From contig JAPMOS010000016.1 of assembly GCA_027972325.1 (NCBI GenBank), positions 62,001-126,000 on the forward strand: a stretch of 64,000 nt of DNA, read 5' to 3'. Made by a program: the position numbers and the translations under genes. The notes beneath the pieces were generated by a model that was not told the origin of the DNA, searched no databases, and saw nothing but the letters and a program-made list of their open reading frames with translations. This DNA is from Paratrimastix pyriformis (lineage: Eukaryota > Preaxostyla > Paratrimastigidae). The first letter of the stretch is position 1; each line of letters begins with the position of its first letter. Positions 21,330 through 32,879 of this stretch are shown one piece after another.

Positions 21330-23917
21330 TCAGCGGGCCGAACCGCTGGCCCGGGTCTCGATGGCCAGGGCGGGAGGGCCTTCCGCAGGGCCCGCAGGTT
21401 GCGCTCGGGCAGCCGGTCCAGGCTCAGCCAGCGCAGGCTCCCCAGCAGCGGCACCGCCATCTGGCGGGAGCCAGGCAGGCGGGTCGGGGGGGGAGCAGAG
21501 TGAGCATCGGGGGGAGGGAGTGGCTGGGTGGCGGCCGGGGTGTGTGTGTGCGCGTGCGCGTGCGCGTGCGCGTGTGGCTGTGGGTGGGTGTGCGGCTGTG
21601 CGGGCGGGCGGGCGGACTGTGATGGCGGCGGGGATCCGCTCGAGTTGGTCGATGCTGGCCGCCTCGGGGATGTCCAGCCGCTCGAGCCGCGGGCAGAAGG
21701 CCGCCACGTAGGCCAGCCCGCAGCGGGACAGCTTCTCCCAGGCGTGGCCCCGGCGGCGCTTCTCGGGGAGCCGGTCGGCCAGAGCGGCGGCCAGCTTGGC
21801 CTGGGGGAAGCCCGTCCCGGGGCCCGCGGAGGCGGTCAGGTCCATGGCCGGCCGGCAGCTGGACAGGTCGAGCGCACGCAGGTGGGTCCGGTTTCGGGTC
21901 AGCGCCTCCGGGCGGCCCGCCAGGAAGTTGTTCACAAAGTCTGCCGGGGCGGCGGCGATGATGGGGCGAGGGTGAGCGTCGGGTTGTTGCGGGCACGCGG
22001 GGCGGGATCCGGGCGGGCGGACCTCGGCAGCCGGAGGGGAACATGGCGAGCTCCTGCAGGACGGGGAAGCCGCGGGCCACGGCGTCCATGGCCAGGGGCC
22101 CCAGCTTGTCGCAGTCTGCGGGGTGGCCGCCCGGGGATCCGGGATAATGAATGCTGATGCTGAGGTCAGGACTGAAGGTGGTTGGAAGCGGGGCACGGGC
22201 GGGGCACGGGCGGGGCACGGGCGGGGCACGGGCGGCGGGGCACGGGGCCTGGGCGGACTGGAGACGTCGAGCGAGCGGAGGGCGGGGCAGCACCGCACCA
22301 GGGCGCTGAGGCCTCGTCGCTGAGGGTGCTGTCCGCCAGGTTGAGCACCTGCGGGCAGCCATCGGAAGGGTGGCCATCAGGTCGTGGGTCGCTGGGGCGG
22401 GGGCGGGGGCGGGGCGGGGCGGGGACGGGGGCGGGGACGGGGCGGGGACGGGGCGGGGACGGGGCGGGGACGGGGCGGGGACGGGGCGGGGACGGGGCGG
22501 GGACGGGGCGGTAGGGAGGGGCGGGGCAGGGAGGGCGGTAGGGATGGGGCGGGGTGCGTACCCTGATCTGGGTGGCGTCCCAGCCGGCGAATGGATCGCG
22601 GGGCAGCTTGCAGGAGGAGAGGTCCAGCTCGGTCAGCTCGCGCAGCCCTGTCCGCCCCATGATGGTGATGCCGCCGACCCATGTGCCCGATAGCCCAGGT
22701 CAGGGGTGGGAGGGCAAAGGCAGGGCGGGAGGCCGGGACGGACTGCCGATGCAGGTGAGCAGGGTGGCTGAGGGCGGCGCCCTGGATGCTGAGCACCTCC
22801 AGGTCGCGGGCCCGCCTCAGCCAGGCAAGCTCGCCGCACTGCATCTCTGCTCATGCACTCTGAACCTTCCCCCCCCCCCCCCCCAGGACAGGACAGGACA
22901 GGATGAAACGGTTTGATCTGAACGTCACAGACAGCCAGACAGAGGCACACATTCGATGCGATGCGAGGGAAGGCGAGGGACGTCATGACCGACCGGGGAT
23001 GGCGGGCGGCATATGGGGGCATATGGTATGGGCATGGGGCATATGGTATGGGCATGGGGGCATGGGCTGGGGGCATGGGCTGGGCATGGGTTGGGGGCAT
23101 ATGGGCTGGGGGCATGACCGACCGGGGAGTTGTATGCGGGACCGGGGCACCCCAATGACGGTCCGTTGGCCGTAGTAGAAGCGCCGCAGGGGCAGGGGCG
23201 CCGGGTCTGGGGCCGGGGCCGGGTCCTGGGGCGGGCGGCTCAGCAGGTCGACAAGCTCCCCGGGGAGGTAGTTCTGCGAGAGGTCAAGCTCGCCCAGCTG
23301 CGGCAGCAGCTCCCGCAGGCCCTGTGGGGAGCCGGACGAGGCAAGAATTCATGGGCCCTTTCCCGGGCCGGCGCGGGTTGGGAGCGGTGGTGGTGCCGGT
23401 TGGGGGGGGGGGGGGGGGTGATCGACCGACATTCATCACTCCAATGAGCGAAGGCCGCACCTTGCAGCACCCCTTGGCCACCTCGGCCACTGACGCCCCG
23501 GCGAGCATACCCATGACCAGGGAAGGGGATGTGGCAGTGAGCCATGGGGAAGACTGTGGCAGCACCAGTCGGACCGATGGTCTCCGCGCTCCAGCCAGAG
23601 ATGGCCCAAAAGCGGCCCCCTGCGACCCGCGGCGTGGGGTAGGCGGTATGCAAGAGTGGCTCCAGGATGAAGCTCAGCCCCAGCGAGGCCAGCCGGGGGC
23701 ACCGCGCAGGCAGCATTTGCACAAGCTGCCACCCGCACCCGCACCCCAGTATCAGCATCGGCATCGGCATCGGCATCGTGGAGCGGGATGACCATGGAAC
23801 GTGCGCCGACTCACGCCCCTGGGCTGCGCGGGGTGGGCGTGGGCGGACCTGGGGTGTAACCAGGCAGCCGCTGAGGTCGAGGCGGACCAGCTGCTGCCCG
23901 TGCAGCTCCATCTCTGC

Positions 23918-24000
<83 letters not shown>

Positions 24001-24909
24001 AAGCCACACCACACCACCACCGGCGCAACCATCACCACCACCACCACCATCAGACCCCCCGATCGCCGGCAGCAAGAAGGCAGGGGGGGATGGTGGGCGG
24101 GGGGCGGCGCAGACCCCTGGCGATGGCGGGGGCGGTGAGGCCCGGGCAGCCGTGCAGGTCGAGCTCGGTCACCAGCTGGAAGCGCCCCATCAGGCTGTGC
24201 AGCTGCTCGTCGTGCACCACCGCCGTGCGGCCCGTTCGGAAGCTCAGCACCCGCACCGACTGGAAGACGATCTGTGGATGGCGACGGGACATGAGCGACG
24301 ATGGTGGGGCGGTGGGGCGGTGGGGCGGTGGGGGGGTGGGACGCGGTGGGGGTCCGGGCAGACATCGCGGAACCGTCTCGAGACCCGGGCAATGGTGAAT
24401 GCCAGGGGGAGGTAGGTCAGGTGCTCCAGGATCAGCCCGAGCACCTCCTCGGGCAGGGCGCAGAAGATGTACATCGCATCCAGCATGCGCCGGAGCTGGT
24501 GATACACGGACACGCCCAGCTCCTGGACCCCCTCCCGCTGGGCACGGTCAAAGACCGAGCCAACTTCCTCAACGTCAACATCGGGAGGCCCCGAGGGAGC
24601 CGGCGGCGACGGAGTCGGAGTCGGAGCCGGAGCCGGAGCCGAGGATTCGGCAGCGGTCGGAATGTCGGATGTCGACGGGGCGGCAGGTTGGGCATCAGAG
24701 AGAGACCCGAGTGCTGCGTGAGACTTGGGTGGAGCAACCACCTGTTCTGATTGTTTGGCCGCCTTTTGAGCCTTATCCCGCAGTTTTTTGGTGAGGATCC
24801 GCCCAAATTGGCGTGTGGTGGCCCGGAGAGCAGGCGCATTGTCCCCCGTGGCCGCAAAAAGCTGTTCCACCTCATTAATATCATCAGCGGGGAGCACTGG
24901 CAGTTCCAT
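21330..24909 (-). CDS. F-box/LRR protein, copy B (probably decaying)
   Basis: Tandem duplicate of copy A with almost identical exons: ATG at 24909, F-box ALPEEVLGLILEHLTYL, the same LRR order, and the same end RASGSAR. Differences suggest loss of function. One base is missing in the exon LADSTLSDE (GAGGCCTCG against GAGGCCCTCG). Two bases are missing before the donor after FPSGC. One base is missing at the start of the exon DFVNNFLAG. The donor after LEPLLH reads GCCTAC where copy A has GTCTGC. Assembly error in G/C runs is the main alternative for the single-base gaps but not for the donor change. If spliced as copy A, the middle LRRs would be read in the wrong frame. Confidence 0.6.
22391..22512. 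repeat. (GGGGACGGGGC)n-type array
   Basis: G-rich decamer/undecamer units in an intron of F-box/LRR copy B. Copy A has a much shorter version near 17840-17900. G-quadruplex formation is plausible on this strand. Confidence 0.85.
23917..24000. repeat. (CCAG)n array, about 21 copies
   Basis: Tetranucleotide expansion in an intron of F-box/LRR copy B, next to the exon MELHGQQLVRLDLSGC. Copy A has about six units (19238-19264). Confidence 0.9.
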
Positions 24910-25169
24910 TTGTGTGGTTGGTTGTGCAGGAGCCGAGTCGCTTTGACCGGGCCGGGGGATGACCACACGACGGAGGAGGGCCTGTGTGGTGGTGGCTAGG
25001 ACGAGCCAGCCCGGCGAGCCTGACGCTTGCCGTCCCCCATCCACAGGTGTCGGTGGGCGCCTTGGAGTCCGTGAGAAAAACTTGGTACCTCGTCGACGAT
25101 GGGATCCACAGAGGTAATCTTACAATGACAACAACAACAACAAAAAAAAAAACTTACCCACTCGCACCC

Positions 25170-28100
25170 TTAAAAATGTGGGGCCAGCCGAACATAGTCG
25201 AAACGCAGGCAATCTGCAATGACAAGTCGGAGGGGAAGAGTAAGAGAGAGTGAATGCCTCGGTCGGTTGGGCTGGCTGGCTGGCTGGCCAGACCGGGTTG
25301 ACCCTGGTGGGAGTGGCCCGCGAGGGTGCTGTTGGACCAACAGAAGACCGGCTGGTCGTCCCAGGTGGGGCCCACCACTCCGTAGGTGATGAAGCTCTCA
25401 GCCAGCAGAGCGCTGGTCACCTGTGGACGGGTCCCGAAGATGAGCCGCAGGGGCGACATGACGGGAGGAGGGAGGGGGAGGGAGGGGAGGATGGGAGGGG
25501 AGGTCGACCTTGGCGTCAGTGGCGGCCATGTCCTCGGGGGGTTCTTCAGGTCCCCACGGGCCGCGATGGCGTTCTCGGGGTCCCCTGCCCGTCCGGGGGG
25601 GGGGGGGGCATGCCAGGTTGGTGACCGATGAGGAGCAACGATGAGTGGGGGAGGCAGGCCATCGTAAGCACGGGCGCGGGGCGGACCGAGGCTGAGGGGG
25701 TCGGTCTGGTAGCGGTTGTAGCGCATGTACCGCTGCAGCCGCTCCACCGAGGTCAGCTGCCCCCAGCACGCGCCCCCGACCCCCGACCCGACCCGACCCG
25801 ACCCGACCCGACCCGACCCGACCCGACCCGACCCGACCCGACCCGACCCGACAACACAAACGGCCGCCGATGATAAGCCAGCAACGGACTCGTGTGTGTG
25901 TGTGGGGGGGAGAGCCACCAAGGGGCAATGCAGACCTCGCCCTGGTCGCGGCGGATCATCTTGGCGCGCGGGCAGAGCGTGTATGAGAACTCGTCCCTGG
26001 GGGTCGGAGCAAGGCGGTGGTGGTGACGCAGGAGAAGAGGCGCGCCCCGCCATCCTGCCCCACGGGTCGGTGCATGTGCCGGCGCCGGCAGACCCGTTCA
26101 ACTCGCGGGCGTCCGTGTAGCCGGCCCGCTCGTAGATGCGGGGCGTGTAGGGGATGTTGTACGAGGGGAAGTACCCCTGGGTCTGCACCACCGGGGTCAC
26201 GTCCTCCCTACCCAAGCCCAAGAGGCAACGGCATGTCATGCATGAGCTGCCCAGGGGCAGGGGGGGGACAGTGGCAGGAAGGATTTTTGGGCGGGCAGGC
26301 GGGCGGGCGGACTCGGCCACCTCGCCGGGGATGGGCTCCACCAGGTAGACCGTGTTGGGGGCCAGCTGGGCCCGGCCCGCCTGGAAGAGCTTCCGGTCCG
26401 TCACAATCCACTGCGCCCGCATCCCCACGAGCCACCCAAGTCCCGGCGCCCCCCACCCCCGACAGAGCTCCAGTCATCTGACCATCTGTCGTCCCCTGGT
26501 GGGCGGGGTGGGCGGGGTGGGAGGGAGGCCGCCCGACCTGGTTGTTGTACGTGCCGCTGTTGTACTGGCGAAAGACGAAGGCCCACGCGGGCCCCGTGGC
26601 GGCCATCCGGTTGGCGACGGTGGCTCTCACCCAGGTCAGCACCACCTGGGGCTGGATCAGCTCCAGCAGGCTCGAGTTGAGCAGCAGGTTGCTCGTCTCG
26701 AGCACCACAAGCCCCCTGCCCGGAGTCCCGGCAAAGGGTCGCCAAGATGAGGCCAGGACGTGAGTGCGGGGAGGAGGAGGAGGGGGGAGGGAGGAGGGGA
26801 GGGGGAGGGGGAGGCGTCGGCTGTGGTGGGGTTTGGGCAGCTGCGGACGAGTCCAGGATGTACTGTCGTCATGCCAGGGGCCGAGCCGCGGGTCAGCGGC
26901 CGATCGGAAGTGGGGGCAGCCCCAGCGGGCGGCGGGAGGGCGGAGGCGGGCGGGGGGGGGGGGGGGGGGGTGGCGAAAGACCGTGGATGAGCGGGCAGAT
27001 TGGGCACATGGGGCGGTCGATGGGGTGGATGGTGTAGATGGGGGGCAGAGGGAAGGGCGGAGGGGCGGAGGGGCGGAGGGGCGGACGAAGTCGTCGAGGC
27101 TGTAGACGAAGCCGGGGTGCGAGGAGAACGAGACGCGGGTCGCCTGGACGGACGGGTGGCGCAGCGGGATGTGGTAGTGCTTGAAGATGCGCAGCATCGA
27201 CTCTGCGGCCATGATGATGGGCCCGTGCGAGCGGATGCAGACCGGTGGGCAGTGTGAGAGGCAGCGAGAAGGGAGGATGAGTGCGTGCATTGCGTGCATT
27301 GCGTGGAACGGGGCGCCGGGCGTGGTGGTGGCGGGGTGGTGCGGGACTCCCACCCGGCAGACCGAGGGTGGCCCAGAGGTTGTGGGAGATCAGGATGTCG
27401 CTCCGGTCCCCGAGAGGCTGGCCGGATCGGCGGCAGGCGGTGGGAGGGGGTGCGGACACAGGGGGACATGAGACGAGAAGAGCCGACCCAAACACACCCC
27501 AAACCGCCCCAGCCACCCCCACCCGAGGCGAGGAGCGCTGCTGCGGGCCTTGACGATGGCCGTGCAGGAGGAGCCCAGGCGCCACTTGGCCGCGCACTCG
27601 GCGTCGCAATGGGGGGACGTGCTGCTGTTCCGGCCGAAGCGGTCGCACACCTCGATCAGGTCCCCTAACGACTGCAGCAGCAACAGCTGGTCCTCCGTCA
27701 GCGCCTGGCCCGACGTTGCGTGGTGATGGCGACGGGCAGGGCGGGAACGAGGAATGAGAACAGGCGCAGCGGGCATGGCCGGGGAAATGATGAGAGGAGG
27801 AGGAGTGGAGGAGGAGACCTCGGCTGGGGGTGCCACTGCGTTGTAGCCGCGGAAGAGCCCGTCAATCTGAGCCATCGTGAACCCAACGTTGGCCCAGTAC
27901 GAGTCCTCAGCACTCCGGCGGTTGACGTTCTCCCGGACCCAGGCCCAGTGGGTGGCCAGGAAGGCAAGAACCTCGGGCTTAGGGGGCCTCACATCAAATT
28001 TCAGCAGTGACCAAAAGTTCTGAAGAAGGTAACATGAATTCCAGTGGGGGATTCTGCCGGGTGAGACCTGGAAATGCTGATATATCCGGTGCTGCGTGAG

Positions 28101-28355
28101 TGCCCCTTCGAGGTAGCCTGCAGCCACCATTTGAGCAAGATCGTCATACAGAGGGCTTGTTTCCACATCGAGTGATCCACAGCCTTGAGTCTGGATGGAG
28201 TCATCGAAGCGCCCCCTGCCCACGGCAGCGGGATCCGAAACGCCCCGACGAAATACGAAAGTTCCTTCTTCCATATATAAGGAGCCCTCGAACACTGCCG
28301 CTATTGACAGTGATATCAGCCCACTGAACCAGAGGACGGTCAGGGCCGCCTTCAT
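25170..28355 (-). CDS. Phospholipase B-like lysosomal hydrolase (LAMA/PLBD family)
   Basis: The ATG at 28355 starts a signal peptide (MKAALTVLWFSGLISLSIA). The first exon ends after GFTMAQIDGLFRGYNA. The Ntn-hydrolase cleavage/nucleophile site is the Cys in LGSSCTAIVK (about 27550), followed by SDILISHNLW, AESMLRIFKHYHIP, LETSNLLLNSSL, SGTYNNQ, WIVTDRKLF, YFPSYNIPYTPRIYERAGY, FSYTLCPRAKMIRRDQGE, RYMRYNRYQTDPLSLG, ENAIAARGDLKN, GVVGPTWDDQPVFCW and DCLRFDYVRLAPHF with TAA. All are typical of PLBD proteins, which are secreted to lysosome-like compartments and cleave acyl or amide bonds. Donors include GTCTGC, GTCCGC, GTCGGG, GTCGAC and GTCTGG. The real start is at 28355; the frame is open further upstream but has no ATG. 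Confidence 0.9.
25783..25852. repeat. (CCCGA)n minisatellite, about 14 copies
   Basis: Same pentamer and same orientation as 11270-11440, here in an intron of the phospholipase B-like gene between the exons RRDQGE and SVERLQRYM. Confidence 0.95.
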
Positions 28356-28555
28356 TTCTTGGATTAACACGAGACTGACTGGAAGAGTCTCGATAAATTC
28401 CGGTTGATCACACCGGAAGTTGGTTGTGTCAAAAAGAAGGTGGCAACCTGTTGGCCCGGAGGGACAATGGGGAGTTGCCGAAGAAGGTTGTTGGAGGGGG
28501 GAGAAGAAAAAACGCCGAGCACGCCTTCACAGGGCGCTACATTTACATGGAAAGA

Positions 28556-31500
28556 TTATGTCGGAAGAGACTGAGTCCCAGAGGCCGTCGCAGCCCTGGG
28601 TGAAACCAGAGAATCCACACCCTCCAAGATGTTTTTCAGGGCGTCGGCCATACTCGGTTCGCAGAATTCTCCTCCCTGTGGCGCCATCACGGCCGATGCA
28701 AGCCGGAGGAGGCGAGAGAGGAGGGCCGAATCGCTGTTGCGGTCGCGGGCCAGCTGCACCAGGGTGGGCACCAGCCGGCAGGCCACCAACTGCGGCCGGG
28801 CGGCCTCGGGGTGTCGCTCCATGGCCCTTTCCAGCAGGGCCAGCAGCGCATCCGCCGTGGGGGTGCCGCGCTCCTGCGTTGTTGAGGGCAGGGTGAGCCG
28901 CCAGGAGTGGGGACAGGCCAGACCAGCTTGAGGGCGCGGCCCAAGAGGGCCAACCGGAAGGGTCCCTCGAGGAGCCACTCCAACCCGTCGGGGTGCTGCA
29001 GGCTGGCCGTGGCCACGAGATCCTCCGCAAGCCGGACCGCGTCAACGTAGGCTTGGCGGCACTGGGGCACCCCCAAAACGGGCGGCATCTGGTGGCGCGT
29101 ACGGTGGTGCGGCGGGCAAGAAGGGAGGTGGAGACGGATGAAGATCAACTCAGGAGATCGGGGGGCACAAGCAGGCAGTCCGACCTGGGGGCTTTGGGCG
29201 TCCGCGTGAGGGCCGGCCGCCTCGCCCGTGGGCAGGGGGTTGCGCATGAGGGCCGCCCCCAGGACGGCCACCTCGACCAGGGCGGCGCCCTCGGGGGCCC
29301 CCTGCGGCCCGACGGGGATCTCGGGCGACTGCAGGACGACCCCCTCCAGGACCAGGTCCACCAGGGGCTGCAGCAGGTCCCGCACCACGGGCCGCGGGTC
29401 CTCGCCGCACCGCGCCAGGGCGCCCACCAGCTGGACCGACGAGCGGCGCAGCTGCAGGGCCGCCGAGAGCTGGCCGGCCGGCAACCCGTCGCTGAGCAGC
29501 CGCGGCCGGGCGGGCGGGGCGGGCATGGCCAGCGAGAAGGAGAGCGACAGGGGGGCCGGCCCGGCCGGATCCTGGAAGGGCGACCGCGGGGTGGCGGGCG
29601 GGCTGGGGGTGGTGCTGGTGGGGGTGCGCGAGCCGGGCTGCTGGGCGCCCAGCAGGTACTCGGCGAACTCGGGGACGCCCAGGCCCGAGACGGCCAGGTG
29701 GGGCACCAGGCTGGCGAAGAGCAGCCCGTGGTGCAGCGCATGGCTGGCGATGGGGGCGCTCTGCAGGGCCAGGGTGGTCAGCAGGCTCAGGGCCGCGTAG
29801 GTCAGGGGGCTGTCCACAGAGGTCAGCATCGGGGCCACTGCGCCCAGCCCGGCCGCGGAAGCCGAAGTGACCGCCCGTGAGTGGCGGTGAGTGGCGAGAC
29901 CGCACGAGGGAGGGAAGGCGGGACCAGGGGCGAAGGGCGGACCCCCATCGCTGCCGTCGCCCGTGCTCTGGGTGGCCAGGGCGCACCCGAGCAGCACATC
30001 GACCAGCCCGCAGGGCCGCCCGGCCCAGTCCTCGGCCAGGGGCAGCAGCGCCCCCACCATGGCGGGTGGCATGGCCCGCGGGTCGAGCAGCAGCGAGAGG
30101 AGCGCACAGGCGCTGCGCCCACACCCGCCCATCCCATGGGATGCAAGCAAGGGCTCCAAGATGGTCAGCAGGAGGCCGAGTGTGCGTCCGCCCGCCCGCC
30201 CGGCTCGGGGGGAGCCACGAGGCGTTTGGGGCAAGCGGAAGGGCGGGAGGCAAAGTGTGAGGCAGTGGCGGGCCTGAGGACGACGGCCCGCTCGGGGCTG
30301 GTCGGATCGAAGGCCACCATCACCACCGACTCGTCGGGCCCGCCCGCGGCCGCGCTCCCCAGCGGGTAGGCACCCAGCCTGGACAGGCGCGAGCCGGCCC
30401 GCGAGCCGGCCCGCAGCCCGCCGTGCAACAGAGCCGTGGCGGCCTCCTCGGGGGCGGCTGGGCCCTCGGCCGGGAGGCCTGCCGGGGCTGCGCCGGGGCG
30501 GAGGAGCATCCGGCGGGAGGCCGCCCGGGGCCGGTCGCACTCGGGGGGCGCGATGGAGGCGGCACGCCGCTGGTGGGCCGCGATGAGGGCAACCTCGTCC
30601 GCGTCCGATTCCGGGGCGCCCTCCGGCTGGCCGGCCGAGGAGGCAGCGGGTACCGGAGCCGGGCTGGGCTGGGGCGAGGGCTGGGACTCGTCGGCCGGGG
30701 CCACGAAGGGGCCGCCGAAGGCGCAGAGGGCCTCGAGGGCCACCAGGACCAGCGTGTGCAGCATGGTCGCCCCCTGGGCCCGCCTGGGCTGGCCCACGGC
30801 ACCCCCGAACCCGGTCGGCCCTGAGGGGGGCCGCGAGGGCGCCGCGGATGAGGCTGTGGTGGGCGGGGTGGCGGTGGTGACGGTGATGGGCGGCAGGGCT
30901 GCACTGCCGGGGGTTGATGAGGCCCGCCGGACGAAGAGTGGCGAGGGCGCCGGCAGCACGGGTGAGGTGGGGGCGAGGGGCGACGGGGCCCCGGTGGATG
31001 CGAGCGTCAACAGGCACTCCTCGGTGGCCAGGTGGGGGTGTTGCCAGAGGGCCTCCGCCAGCCGGCCCAAGGGGGCCGCGTCCCCCCCCGGGGTGCTCGG
31101 GGGCTGCTGGATGGGGGGCGGGACGGCCAGGGCGCGGTGGTGCTGGTAGAACTGGCGCCACCGGGGGTGGAAGCCGTACGGGACCACCGGCACGGGAGGG
31201 GCGGGCGGGCCCGGGGCGGGCGGGGTGCAGAGGGCCACCCAGAGGGCGCTCATGAGGCAGTGCATGACCCCGCTCACCGCCCGCTGGGTCTGCAGGGCAT
31301 CCGCGGCCCGCTGCTGGGCCGCCTGCTGCTGCTGCCGCACCGCGGCGAAGCTGAGGCCCTGCGGCTGTGGCTGCTGGGGCAGCGGGGGCAGCCGGGCGCC
31401 CGCGGGGGGCGGGGGCCCCGCCAGGGAGGATGAGGAGGGCCGGCCGGGCCGGGGCGAGGGGCACCCCGGGGGGCGCGGCGAGGGGCGCGGCGAGGCGAAC

Positions 31501-32848
31501 CCCGGCCGGGGCGAGGCGGGCGGGGCCGGCGAGCCAGTGGGGCCCCGGGGCGGGGGCGGGAAAATCGGACCGCCGCCCGCCCCGGAGCCCCCCGGGAAGA
31601 GCGCGGTGACGGGCGTCGGGCCGGCCGATGCGGGGCCCGCCAGCTGGGCGTGCATGAGCAGCAGCTGCTCCAGGAAGAAGACCAGCCCCGCCAGGAGGCT
31701 CCCGTCGTGGAGCTGTCCCCCCACGTGTCCGAGTGAGGGAGCAAGGGATGTCAAGGGGCGCGCCGGATCGTCGGGAGTGCGGCACATGCAGAGGGCTGGG
31801 GAGGCTGGGGGGGCTGGAGGGGCTGGCGGGCTGGCGGGCTGGGGGACTGGCTGGACTTGGTGGGGGCAAGGCAGGGAAGCGGACCTCGCGGGCGGCGTCG
31901 GGGACGGAGCGGACGAGGGCGTGCAGGGCCACGGCCAGGTCGCGGAGCACGTCCAGGCTGGTCAGCCCGTGCATCATCCGCACCAGCTGCGGCACCGCCC
32001 CCAGCTACACACCGCCACGCGGTGAGTGGCGCCTGAGGGCGAGGGAGGCCGGACCTGGGTCAGGGCCGCGGCGCATGCGGGGTGGAGGGCCACGTAGGAG
32101 AGGGCCCGCATGGCGTAGGCGGCGACGGTCGGGTCGGGGTCCGCAACGGCCGTCATGAAGAGCGGCACCGCACCCACCCGGGCGCACTCGGCCTTGTTCG
32201 CGTCTGGACCGCGTGCAGCCCAAGCGCCACCGCCGCCACCACCACCAGGGGAGAGCACCACATGAGCATGAGCCCCGATGGGGGGCGTGGACATGGGGAC
32301 GTGGGGACGTGGGGACGTGGGGACGTGGGGACGTGGGGACGTGGGGACGTGGGGACGTGGGGACGTGGGGACGTGGGGACGTGGGGACGTGGGGACGTGG
32401 GGACGTGGGGACGTGGGGACGTGGGGACGTGGGGACGTGGGGACGTGGGGACGGACCCGAGAGGAGCAGGGTGCCCAATGTGGCCATGGCCAGGCGGCGC
32501 ACCCGGGGTTCGCTGCCCGTCTGGACGGCGCCCCCGACCACCGGGATGGCTCCGTGCCGGCCCAGGTAGTCCTGCCCGACCGCACCAACCCCCCGGCCGG
32601 CGAGGAGGCGTGAGAGAACTGGTGGGCGCGGCGCGGCAGGCAGCAAGATGGCGGGCGGGCTGGGAGGGGGCTGACGGGCGCCCGACCTTGACCTGGCGGG
32701 CCATGGCCAGGCGGATGAGGCAGGTCAGGCAGGCCTGCTGGGTGGCCACGTCGAAGGTGCGCTTGAGCAGCTGCAGCACCGGCCCCACGCACTGGGTCCG
32801 CTTCATCTCGACCCGGTTGCCGGCTGGGGGGAAGGAGGAGTCGAGGCA

Positions 32849-32879
<31 letters not shown>

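Noticed and set aside
32294-32453. Possible CRISPR-like regular array
   Set aside because: Units are contiguous 8-mers without unique spacers, in a eukaryotic intron.
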